A stretch of DNA of 64,000 nt from Monomorium pharaonis (taxonomy: Eukaryota; Arthropoda; Insecta; Hymenoptera; Formicidae). Below the pieces are notes generated by a model that made no database searches, was not told the DNA's origin, and worked only from the letters and a program-made list of their open reading frames with translations. This document shows positions 30,778 to 39,732 of the stretch, piece by piece. Both the position numbers and the translations under genes were made by a program. Position 1 is the first letter of the stretch; each line of letters opens with the position of its first letter. The stretch is taken from assembly GCF_013373865.1 (NCBI RefSeq), contig NC_050471.1, positions 15,608,047 through 15,672,046 of the forward strand. Reading direction: 5' to 3'.

Positions 30778-31440
30778 CATCTCAAGACCAAGAGTGGTAG
30801 CGAAGTTGTTATTGCAAAAGTGATTCTGAAGGATGGAAGATGTCCGAAAAATATAAAGACTAACAAAGGAAAGGAATTTTATAACGCAAACGTGTAGAAA
30901 CTATTTAAAAAACATAACATTAATCATTATTCTACGTACTCGGTATTGAAAGTCAGTTGTCGCACGCTTTAATCGCACATCGAAGAACGATGGAAGCAAT
31001 TTACAATCAATGGAAATTATAGATCGATCAATTTGCTATCGCGATGTTACAATCGCTAAAAAACTCTTAATCACGGTGTACAGTCACGTAAAAATTGCAA
31101 CATCCGTGCAATTCGGAGTAGGTGATTCGGTACGCGTCAGTAAATGAAAGATTATTTTTTAGAAAAATTACACACAAAATTGGATGGAAATATTTAAAAT
31201 CGTCAAAGTAGAGAAAACTAATCCTGTGACATATCTACTGAAGGATTTCCACAAAAAACCTATAGCTGGAGAATTTTACGAATATGAACTGCAGCGGGTT
31301 GCAAATCCTGACGTGTATCTCGTTGAAAAGATATTGCGCAAGAAGAGTGATAAGGTTTACGTCAAGTGATTAGAATTCGATGGATACATAAAGCACAATT
31401 CATGGATACATAAAGACAATGTTATTTAATCTATATGAAA
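30778..31440 (+). pseudogene. Polinton-type integrase with chromodomain, C-terminal part, decayed
   Basis: The first piece (to 30897) reads LKTKSGSEVVIAKVILKDG, then KNIKTNKGKEFYNANV, the catalytic-core segment with a DKGKEF-like aspartate region changed to NKGKEF. Broken frames with HYSTYSVLK follow. The piece at 31184-31369 reads MEIFKIVKVEKTNPVTYLLK, AGEFYEYELQRVANPDVYLV and EKILRKKSDKVYVK, the start of a C-terminal chromodomain; a stop then replaces the expected W before LEF and NSWIH. The pattern is that of Polinton/Maverick integrases (F54H12.3-like proteins). It faces the polymerase remnant at 31710-31880, a Polinton-like arrangement. Inactive. Confidence 0.78.
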
Positions 31441-31709
31441 ATTGTTTTTATTATATTCATATAAAAGTACAATGTAACCATATGAAGATAAAATACATTT
31501 TTTTATTATGTGAGGTTTCTTTATCATCTATTATCCTTAATACATTCTTATTATTCATACACGTTTTTAATATAAAAATATAAATATATATGTATGTGAA
31601 TTTATAAAATGCTTATAAAACTATGCATTGCACATGCATGAATATAAAACACAAATATAAATATGTGTGAAATATATAAAACAAAATATAAATATGTGTA
31701 AAATATATA

Positions 31710-31880
31710 TTATAGCGATATTCGATGTCTCCATGGTAACACTTCAACCGAATCGGGTATGAGGTATCTCTTGTCGTCGTACGGACTCAAAGTGATTTTC
31801 GTTTTGGACATCGTATATGCATCTTTGATTTTATGCATGATTGGCGACGCGTTATCTCGATCTTATCTCTCAAACACCGG
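31710..31880 (-). pseudogene. Polinton DNA polymerase, last codons
   Basis: The minus-strand frame ending at TAA 31710-31712 reads TLSPYDDKRYLIPDSVEVLP followed by WRHRISL. The SPYDDKRY.(I/V)P(D/N)S..(T/V)LPWGH signature is what I recognise at the C-terminus of ant Polinton polymerases. Upstream is lost, cut off by armed element E. It could belong to the same ancestral element as the fragment at 1-1570 or to another copy. Confidence 0.6.
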
Positions 31881-31945
31881 GTGTAATTATCGAACATTAT
31901 GGTTCGCGCTACTACATTATTCTTGACATCTTTCGCCTTTTTCAT

Positions 31946-32128
31946 GGGAGCGTCCGAAATAGCCACGTTCAAAATGGCCACGCGTAAATTTGACACCTTC
32001 GGAACGGCCACGTTCGAAATGACCACGTTCGAAATGACCACGTATGTTTTACTTGATTTCCAACACAATGCACATGGGTTAGCGACTTGGACGGGGTGGG
32101 TACGGAAGGGGGACCGAAGGTCGATTTG
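31946..32128. mobile_element. Minisatellite-armed element E, truncated
   Basis: Left end GGGAGCGTCCGAAATAGCCA, then arm words of the form GAAATGACCACGTTC/AAAATGGCCACGCG, a core start CACATGGGTTAGCGACTTGG and the hairpin GGGGGACCGAAGGTC. The element stops abruptly at about 32128, so the right half is missing. Confidence 0.72.
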
Positions 32129-32129
32129 A

Positions 32130-33267
32130 CGAGCATTTAGCGAAGGTTTTAAGCAAGACGTCGGGAATAATGTGGAAAAAAATAAAAGATATAAGGGTCA
32201 AGTATAGAGGGAAGGGGGAAAAAAAGGGATGGTAGGAGAAAAGGAGGGAGGGGAAGAGGAAGAGTGTATGGAGGTAAAGAAATGGTTGAGCTAGTCCAGT
32301 AAAACAGCTGGGAGAGAGGAAGATTTAGCCTTAGCAAGGCCAAGGGATCTAAGCTCGGACCATAGTCGCGCAGAACCCGAAATCCGAGGCGGTTCCTAAG
32401 ATAGGTATCCAGAGCCACATCGATGAGGCGCTTTGCCTCGTTGCGCAGAGATGAACGAGTCCCGCAGAGCGCGGAAGGGATGACGTCGATACGCACAACG
32501 TGTCGCATCTCTATGCCGCATTAAGTGGCGGATAGAAGAGGTTAGCCAAGGGGCAGGGGGCCGCTTGGCTCTAATTAGGCGGAGAAGGGCGTGAAGGTCA
32601 CGAGTTTATTGATAAGGTTGGAATTGAGCAAAGTAACCCTGTCATTAAAAGGAAACGGAGAGTACTCGGGAAACCAATTGAGAGTGGAGAGGGAGACTAG
32701 GAATCTTTCGATGCTAAAGTTTGAATAGTCACGTATTTCAATAGTGCGAAGAGGTAAACGATGCACGAAAAAATCGGGGGTGACCTCTATAAGCTGTGGA
32801 GTATGTGTGGAGACTCTCAAAATCGGCCATGAAGCGCTTCAGGTGACCTATCTTAGGGGGGCGATACACAATTGCCAGAAGAAAAGGCTGCATAGAAGAG
32901 GCAAAAATACGCAGGAACATGTACTCAGGCTGAGCGGAATATGTCTCAGACGAAGAAACCAGAAGAGACGTGCCGACGCCGCGCCGCACATACAAGCCGA
33001 TGCCGCCCTCTCCTCTCCCATATCTATTCAATCTAAAGAGCTGGCAATCAGCGAGGTCGACAAGTTTATCAGGAATATGCGGCTTCAGCCACGTTTCAGA
33101 CATAGCGATTAGATCATAATCGCGCCGCGAAAAATGATCGTTGAATTCTGAGAACTGGGGGAGGAGAAACTGACAGTTTACGTGACAAAGACGAAGCGGC
33201 CCGCAGGATTCACGGGGGGGCACGGGGCGGGCGTCAACTTTTACGCTTGGATGTTCTCTTCGGAATG

Positions 33268-33320
<53 letters not shown>

Positions 33321-33360
33321 CCGGAATAAGACCGTAAAGGTGTACGGTCAGACATTGCAA
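32130..33360 (-). pseudogene. LINE endonuclease fragment (Jockey/CR1-like)
   Basis: The minus-strand frame at 32738-33355 carries an APE-type endonuclease: RLCHVNCQFLLPQFSEFNDH (first motif region), YDLIAMSETWLKPHIPD (catalytic glutamate) and EGGIGLYVRRGV, then FLLAIVYRPPK. It continues in shifted frames through TPDFFVHRLPLRTIEIRDYS to a linker-like part at 32149-32508 (RSSLRNEAKRLIDVALDTYL). Reverse transcriptase is absent. Upstream, the frame runs into (GA)n at 33269-33319, which only translates as an SL repeat. The clade call is a best guess from the EN motif; it is not the same family as the LINEs on the plus strand. Confidence 0.75.
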
Positions 33361-35344
33361 TTTTTATGACTCAAAAATATAGGTTAACGTGCCGATAGGC
33401 TCGCTATAACCCGTTTCAAGTCGTACGTCCGTCGGTTCAAGTTTCGTGTCAACGAATTGAATCGCTTTAACTCGAGATCGGACCAGGTGCAGTCTTTGTT
33501 CGGAATGAGGGGAGGTCATTATTAATTAAAATAAATGATAAAGTTTCACATAAAATTAACAAAAGTATTTATTCTAATAACAAATAGAAATAAAAATAAA
33601 AGGAAATACAAATAAGCGCTGAAGTCGTAATTTGACAATTTGTAATAACGGTATAATCGAATTTTAAAACGCATAGTGAGTATATATATAGTTGTACAAA
33701 TATTATATAAGTATGTGGTGGGCGGAGAAAAAAAAACAAAGATTTTTGTTTTTTAATTCTATAGTATTAACGGTAAACGCGGAGCAAAGAAATAGACGAA
33801 GGGTTTATTAAATGGTTACATAAAAAAACAGAGATGCTTGAAATGGTAAGAGGATAAAGAATAGCTCGGGAGAGAGTGAGGGTGGAACATCTTCGGGTTT
33901 TAGGGAACTGATCGAGGAATAAATAGGAGAAGCAGGAGGAGCGGGGACGTCTCGAGGATCACACGGGGGTTCCTCGAGATTGTGGAATAGCGTAGGGATA
34001 ACTTGAGGATCGCACGAAGGTTCCTCAAGGTTGTGAGATGGTGTCGGGATATCTGAGGAACGTGTTTATGTTCTTCAATAATTGGAAGCGAAGGGGAGGG
34101 GTCGAGAAACACTAAGTTCTTCGAAGATGGTAGTTGGAGAGGAGGATCGAGGAACACTAAGTTCTTTAAAGGGCAGGAGCAAAGGAATGTCGAGGAACAC
34201 CATGTTCTTCGAAGGTGGTAGTTGAAGAGGAGAGTCGAAGAACACTAAGTGGGAATTATTTATAAAATAATTGTGTCTTAAAGAATTAAAACGGAGAAGA
34301 GCAGATGAGTAACGTAAAAACAAAAGAAATTATGATTGTGGGGTTTACTCATTGCTGGTTATCGAGCAAATCTGTCGGAATCAAAGGGATTTCTTGACCG
34401 GATGGAACGGCACTAAAGTTTACTCGCGCACTGATTCTACATAATTATTTTTTTTACTAACTGCATTTTTTTGTTATCGATTACTGACTACTCGAGTGAA
34501 AAACTGCCTTTACTGATTACTGATTAGTCATTACTGATTACTGACTAACAACTGACTATTAACTCACTCTCTTACTAGGGTGAAAAACTAATTAAACTGA
34601 CTGATTACTACTGTCAACTAACTTACTAACTTACTAAGGTGAAAATCTAACGTTAACTGACTCTTATTAACTAAACTGATTAACCAACAGCTAACTCGTT
34701 CTCTTCAAGATTTGGTATTATATATACAGAGTCTTACAGGGGGAGGATCCAGATGTGGATGGTTCAAATATTCTAACTGGTAGGACTCTTTTTCAGGATT
34801 GTGTGGTGAGTAAATTCTAAGGTTTTTTATTGAAGAATAGTTTTTCCTTTTTGCCCAATCATACGTTGAGTAATTCGTCGAAAGTTTGTTTTCTCCCACA
34901 TTCTTTCAATTTTGTCGGAGAAATCCGACCTATCGCGTAGGTTATCTTCTATTTGGGTTTAAGAGATAAATAAATTTTTTTTATCGTGCTAGACGTACTA
35001 CGGTATAGTTTGCAGATGGAGGAAACGGTTATTTATTTTTTGCTTATATTTAGATACTTTATTGCTCATTTTTGTGAGGAAACGTGAAACTTTGCTTAAA
35101 TCCCAGTTTGTTTTTTAATTTCTATCTTCAGAATTTATTATTTGTTGACTCAATATTCAAAAGAAGTCGGAATTATCAACTTGATCGTTTCGTCCATCCA
35201 TGTTTGTCATCACGTTTCTAACAGACTAATCCTAGACTAAAAAATCATCGGAGACCGTTAAAACAGAATTTCTTTTGTAAATTATTTGTTTCTCTGACGA
35301 AGGGAAATCGTAGAGTCTGCTGGACGTAACAAATGAGTGTAGGA
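33361..35344. other. No gene; degenerate repeat-rich DNA
   Basis: 33900-34260 holds degenerate units of about 50-60 bp built on GAGGAACACTAAGTTCTTCGAA and GATC(A/G)CACG(G/A)(G/A)GGTTCCTCGAG, locally palindromic. 34440-34700 is a second degenerate repeat of ACTGATTACTGACTA-like words with CTTACTA(A/G)GGTGAAAA(A/T)CTAA. The region may be part of an unrecognised LTR or satellite. A stretch at 34735-34760 (CTTACAGGGGGAGGATCC) precedes AT-rich sequence. Short open frames here look fortuitous. Confidence 0.5.
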
Positions 35345-35590
35345 GAAGTGAAAATCGCAGTACGTAAGAGGGAGAACGCGAGCACCGCGGCGAAGGCTGC
35401 GGCGGTGACAGTGAGCGCTCTCCAGCGGCGCGACGGTCGCAGACCCCGAAAATCCAGTGTCAGCAATTCCTTGCGTCGCGAGACCGTCTGATCTGCGTGA
35501 CGTCATGCCCCCCCCCGCGCCTACAAATACCCTCCACAACCCGCTCTCCCCTCGGAGCCCCGCAAGTTAGAACCGGCCTCTTATTCCTAC
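35345..35590 (+). promoter_or_regulatory. GC-rich dispersed repeat with CRE (copy 2)
   Basis: Matches 2790-3050: GAGAACGCGAGCACCGCGGC, CCCGAAAATCCAGTGTCAGC, CGTGACGTCAT (CRE TGACGTCA at 35498-35505), GCGCCTACAAATACCCTCC and CTCGGAGCCCCGCAAGTTAG. CTACAAATACC could act as a weak TATA-like element. What it once drove is unclear. Confidence 0.5.
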
Positions 35591-36250
35591 TTCCGTTCCT
35601 TTCAATCAGATTAGCTTAAAACATTCAGGGGATATTCTTAAAATGTTCTACTTTTAGGAAATGGCCAAATTAAAAAATCAATTTTTTCAAAGTTACTGAC
35701 TGCCACTAATCTTTTAAAAGGATTTTTCGAAGTAGCGGTAAATGTCGACACAATTATCATATTCGACTATCTACTTAGATAAAACTAAGTTTAAAAGTGC
35801 CCTTGAGGTTTATTCTACCCCAGGTGTAGGATTAGGGTTAAATATAAATTTTAATTTTGTTAATTTTAATGTAAAATTTAATCTTTGTCATACATTCGAC
35901 GTCTATTGGATATCTTGTAGACACATTAGGGATTAAAGCGTATACAATAATTTTATAAACAGATACGTCGTGTATAAATGCTTATCAAATATCTGAAGGA
36001 TATAAAACGGTAATTTATTGAGTTTTCAACATCTTTAAAAAATATCTCATGGATATTCTTCAAATATGTGTGCTGTCTAGAAAGGTCTGTAAAACGAATA
36101 GTAATAATGCTTTTGTCATTTATGTACTTTTTTATATTCTTTCATTAAATGACGTCTTTATAAAAATTTTGTTGTCTTTTAGATGACTTAGTGCTATCTG
36201 GTTATGAAACAAACTAACAAAAAATTAATAAATCACATGTAATAAAAATG
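35591..36250. other. AT-rich DNA, no gene recognised
   Basis: A 64-codon open stretch at 35742-35936 has no recognisable motif and is probably chance. The end of this region is the 3' flank of the Tim10B-like gene. Confidence 0.5.
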
Positions 36251-36252
36251 TA

Positions 36253-36624
36253 CTATTGTGGATTCTCTTCTACTTTGGTTTGTTGATTCTGCGCTTCTAA
36301 TGTTCTTTGAGCTGTATTTATCTCGTCTATTCTTTTGCGCACCATTATAGGTTGCACTTCCATGAACACTTCCATTATTTTATGATTGGCATGAATGTAC
36401 TTCTCTGCACAGTGACTCACGCAGAGATCCTACAAATTTCATTTTTCCAAATGTATTTATATTTAATGATTTAATAAATATAATAAATAATGTAATCCAA
36501 TACATTTTTACATAAAAATACTTACTTCGTTAGAGGTAATTTCTCGAGAAAGGAATGTATTTGCACATTTCTTAAAACATGTTTCGGATATCTGGTTGTA
36601 AAGCAGAAGGAAATCTTTGAGCTA
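36253..36624 (-). CDS. Tim10B/Tim9B-like small TIM chaperone, two 3' exons (host gene)
   Basis: Minus strand: an exon at 36526 to about 36621 reads LKDFLLLYNQISETCFKKCA and TFLSREITSNE. A GT..AG intron (36430-36525) follows, then an exon at 36253-36429 with DLCVSHCAEKYIHANHKIME, VFMEVQPIMVRKRIDEI and a Gln/Glu-rich end before TAG. The twin CX3C motifs (CFKKC and CVSHC) define the small TIM family, and the wording fits the Tim10B/Tim9B branch. These are intermembrane-space chaperones that guide carrier proteins to the TIM22 complex. The splice joint is in phase. The first exon with the start codon is not visible; armed element F and a LINE lie just upstream. It may be the real gene with a distant first exon, or a 5'-truncated copy. 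Confidence 0.82.
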
Positions 36625-36696
36625 CTGAAAACATATTTATCATAAATACTTATCACATTAAATTTGATTAATATATCCACTCATCCGTAAGAAAGT

Positions 36697-37036
36697 GGTC
36701 TTTACTTGAGCAGAGTACAATTAAGCACAGTGCAAATAAATACAAAATAATGTACATCATACATTCTACACCATAAAGTTGTACACCACAAAGTTATACA
36801 CCGCAAAGTTGTACACCGTAACTGTAGCCACAAGCACGCACGCACACACACACGGGAATGCAAGGGGGCTTTCGGCCCCTTTATCCAAACTACCGATAGG
36901 GGTCCCCTAAACAGATGGATATAGAAATGTACGGTGTACAATTTTGAAGTGTACAAAATCAAAATAAACCGTGTCCATTTGAACCGTGTCCATCTGCACT
37001 GTATCCAATTGTACTGTGTCCAAGTGAGCCAGTCCC
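36697..37036. mobile_element. Minisatellite-armed element F
   Basis: Flanked by TCCGTAAGAAAG on both sides (36685-36696 and 37037-37048), a target duplication of at least 8 bp. Inverted ends share ACTTG(A/G)(G/A)CA(G/C)AGTACAATT. The left arm repeats the 15-bp word AAAGTTGTACACCGC (36780-36825). The right arm repeats CCGTGTCCATTTGAA-like words (36970-37025). The short core has a CACGCACGCACACACACA tract and GGGGGCTTTCGGCCCC. It lies just upstream of the Tim10B-like exons. Non-coding. Confidence 0.8.
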
Positions 37037-37749
37037 TCCGTAAGAAAGGTGACACAAGCCAAAATGTTTTGAATTTTGTTTTATTTACATATTGTTTCTA
37101 GGAGTTCCGTTTCCGGTGCGATAGGTAGTGCCACATTGAGTGAAGTCCGGTTTTTGTAGAGTGAAAAAGAGGAGTTAAGAGAAAGTAATGAAAGTAAGAG
37201 TGCATGAGTGAGAAAGCGAAAGAAGTTGAGAGTGTGTGTGAGTAGAGGTAAGGGTGTGGAGTGCATGTGTGAAGATATCGAGAAAGGAAAAAAGGTCGGG
37301 ATTAAGGAGTTAAAGGAAAGGTCTGGCAAGGGGGAAGTATAGAGGAGAGCAATGCGCGCGTTCTTGGACGAGAAGCATAGAATACGCAGAAACAAGAGAG
37401 GAAGCAGGTAGGGAGAAAATAATTCTTGGAAAGAAAAAGTTTAGAACTGAATGCGGAAAAAATAGAGATTTAGGAAAGGGGGAGGTAGGAATAAAGCCCG
37501 TTTACACGAAACGCAGTAAGTGATAGAAGGAAGCGCTTAGTCTGGAAATTTGAAGAGGAAGGCGTGGCGTGTCTCGGCTTCGGCTGTTCTTTGGGATTAA
37601 ATTCTTAGGCAAAGAGTAGAGAAGGAAGCAGTTACTTCAGGAAAGCGAAGGGAAAGAGGGGGGGAGAAAGGGGAGTTGCGGCAGCGTGGAGGAATGATTA
37701 AGAAAGATGAAGAGGAAAAGGGAAGATTCGGTAGAGGGGAAAGGGGAAG

Positions 37750-38215
37750 CAAAACAGGGAGAAAGCTTGGGGGGAAATGTTGGGGGAATGAAAGAAAGAA
37801 TTATGGAATGCAATGACAGGACTAAAAGAAATGTTAAAAGAGGATATTTCGAATTTAAAAAACTTAGGTGAAAAAATGAGAGAGATAAGGGAACAAGAAA
37901 GGAGAATGAAGGAGGACAAGAATTGAGGAGCAGTTTTAGGCGGAGAAAGAAGTGAAAAAGGAAAAGAAGAAAGTGAAGAAAGGTGGTAGGGAAATTGAGA
38001 GAAAGATAGAGAAATTGATGAGAAACACCTGAGGGGGCAAGAGAGAGGAGGGGGTATAGGGAGGCGGGAAGGAAAGTTAAAGGAATAAAGTGGAGGATGG
38101 AAAGGAAAGCAAGAGAGAAGGAAAACTTTAGTTATTAGAAGGTTGGAAGTTAAAGAAGGGAAGAGAGAGGCGGCGGTGAAAGATCTGTTAAAAGACAGGG
38201 GTAGTGGCAGAGATA
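37750..38215 (+). pseudogene. LINE-2 ORF1 remnant
   Basis: Broken frames read KEMLKEDISNLKNLGEKMRE and REQERRMKEDKN (coiled coil), then LVIRRLEVKEGKREAAVKD, equivalent to the NIVIRGL strand of ORF1. After element D the line resumes near 39533 with KRNLKGRE/WTWKE-like words. Multiple stops make it non-functional. Confidence 0.6.
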
Positions 38216-38665
38216 AGTGAGGCCCGATTGCGCACATAAGCGATTGGACACAGTAATATTTCCCGATTGGACACCGTCTCGATCGGACACAGTTCCGATT
38301 AGACACGTATTCGATTGGACACGAACCCGATTAAACACGGACCCGATTGTACACAAACCCGATTGCACACCGTCCCGATTGGACACGAACTCGATTAGAC
38401 ACGGACCCGATTGTACACGGATCCGATTGCACACGGACCCGATTGCGCACCGACTCGTTTGCACACGGAGCCGATTGGACATGGACTCGATTGGACAGTC
38501 TCGATTGCACATCGTCCCGATCGGACACAGTCCCGATTAGACACGAACTCGATTGGACACAGACCCGATTGCACACTGACCCGATTGCACACCGACCCAT
38601 TTGCACATGGACATTTTTTATACCTATTTTATAATCGCAAACCCATGTGGTGCAGAAAATGCTTT

Positions 38666-38720
<55 letters not shown>

Positions 38721-38965
38721 GGGGGGAGGTGCAAGGGCGACTTTGCCCCTTCTCCCGCACCCACCCCGGCCAAGTGCGAGCGTCTCAGATGCGCACAGTA
38801 ATAAACGGACACAGCAGGCTGAGTAAAACGGACACAGACCAAATGCGCACGGACCAAACGGATACAGTAACCAACAAACTTACCACATGTGTTGCGACTT
38901 TTCGGGCACCTCTACCGACGGGGTGGGTGCGGGAGGAGGGGCGAAGCCCCCCTTGCACTCCCCCC

Positions 38966-39009
<44 letters not shown>

Positions 39010-39532
39010 CATTCTCTGCACCACATGGGTTTGGAACTGTGCGCATTTGGTCTGTGTCCGTTTCACTCAGCCTGCTGTGTCCGTTACTGTGCGCATCTGA
39101 GACCCACTCGGCCAAGTCGCGACCCACTCGCTAACCTATGTACTATCTGCAATGCGGAATCGTATCGTGTGCAATCGGGTCCGTGTGCAATCTGGTCCGT
39201 GTGCAATCAGGTTCGTGTGCAAACAGGTCGGTGCACAATTAGTTCCGTGTACAAACGGGTCGTGTGCAATCGGGTCGGTGCGCAATCGGGTCGGTGTGCA
39301 ATCAAGTCGGTGTGCAATCGGGTCCGTGTCCAATCGGGTCCGTGTTCAATCGAGTCCATGTCAAAATCAGGTTTGTGTCCAATCGAGACTGTGTCCAATT
39401 GGAACGGTGTGCAATCTTGACTGTGTCCCATCGAGTCCATGTCAAATTGGGTCTGTGTCCAATCGAGTCCGTGTCCAATCAGGAAATACTACTGTGTCCA
39501 ATCGCTTATGTGCGCAATCGGGACAGTCCCGA
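38216..39532. mobile_element. Minisatellite-armed element D, hosting N2
   Basis: Ends AGTGAGGCCCGATTGCGCAC and, inverted, GGGACTGTCCCGATTGCGCA, with CAGAGAT direct repeats at 38208-38214 and 39533-39539. Both arms (38225-38620 and 39165-39515) repeat 15-16 bp words such as GATTGGACACAGTCCC and GATTGCACACGGACCC, grouped by sub-word. The core at 38634-38767 has CGCAAACCCATGTGGTGCAG, (CA)n and GCGACTTTGCCCC, and is interrupted at GGCCAAGT by N2. Arm words match those of element C, so C and D are one subfamily. It is inserted in LINE-2 ORF1. Confidence 0.88.
38776..39109. mobile_element. Minisatellite-armed element N2, complete, nested in the core of D
   Basis: Perfect 8-bp target duplication GGCCAAGT at 38768-38775 and 39110-39117. 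Ends GCGAGCGTCTCAGATGCGCA and, inverted, GAGTGGGTCTCAGATGCGCA. Short arms have GGACACAGCAGGCTGAGT and CAAATGCGCACGGAC words. The core runs ACCACATGTGTTGCGACTTT, GGGGCGAAGCCCCCC, (GT)n and CACCACATGGGTTTGGAACT. Removing it restores the D core as seen in C. Confidence 0.95.
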
Positions 39533-39732
39533 CAGAGATGGAGATTAAAAGAATGAGGGGGGGAGAGGAAGAGCGGAAGAGAAGCTGTGATAGTAGAGAA
39601 GAGTAGAAAGAAATTATAAAGAAGGAGAAACTGAAAGGGAGGGAGATGATAGGGGATGACTGGATGTGGAAAAAGGGAAGAATGAGATGGAAGCTGGAGG
39701 AAATAGTTAGAGAGAGACGGTAGAAGATTATA

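Noticed and set aside
35742..35936. Small open frame of 64 codons upstream of the Tim10B-like gene
   Set aside because: No recognisable motif, AT-rich composition, no splice or promoter context.
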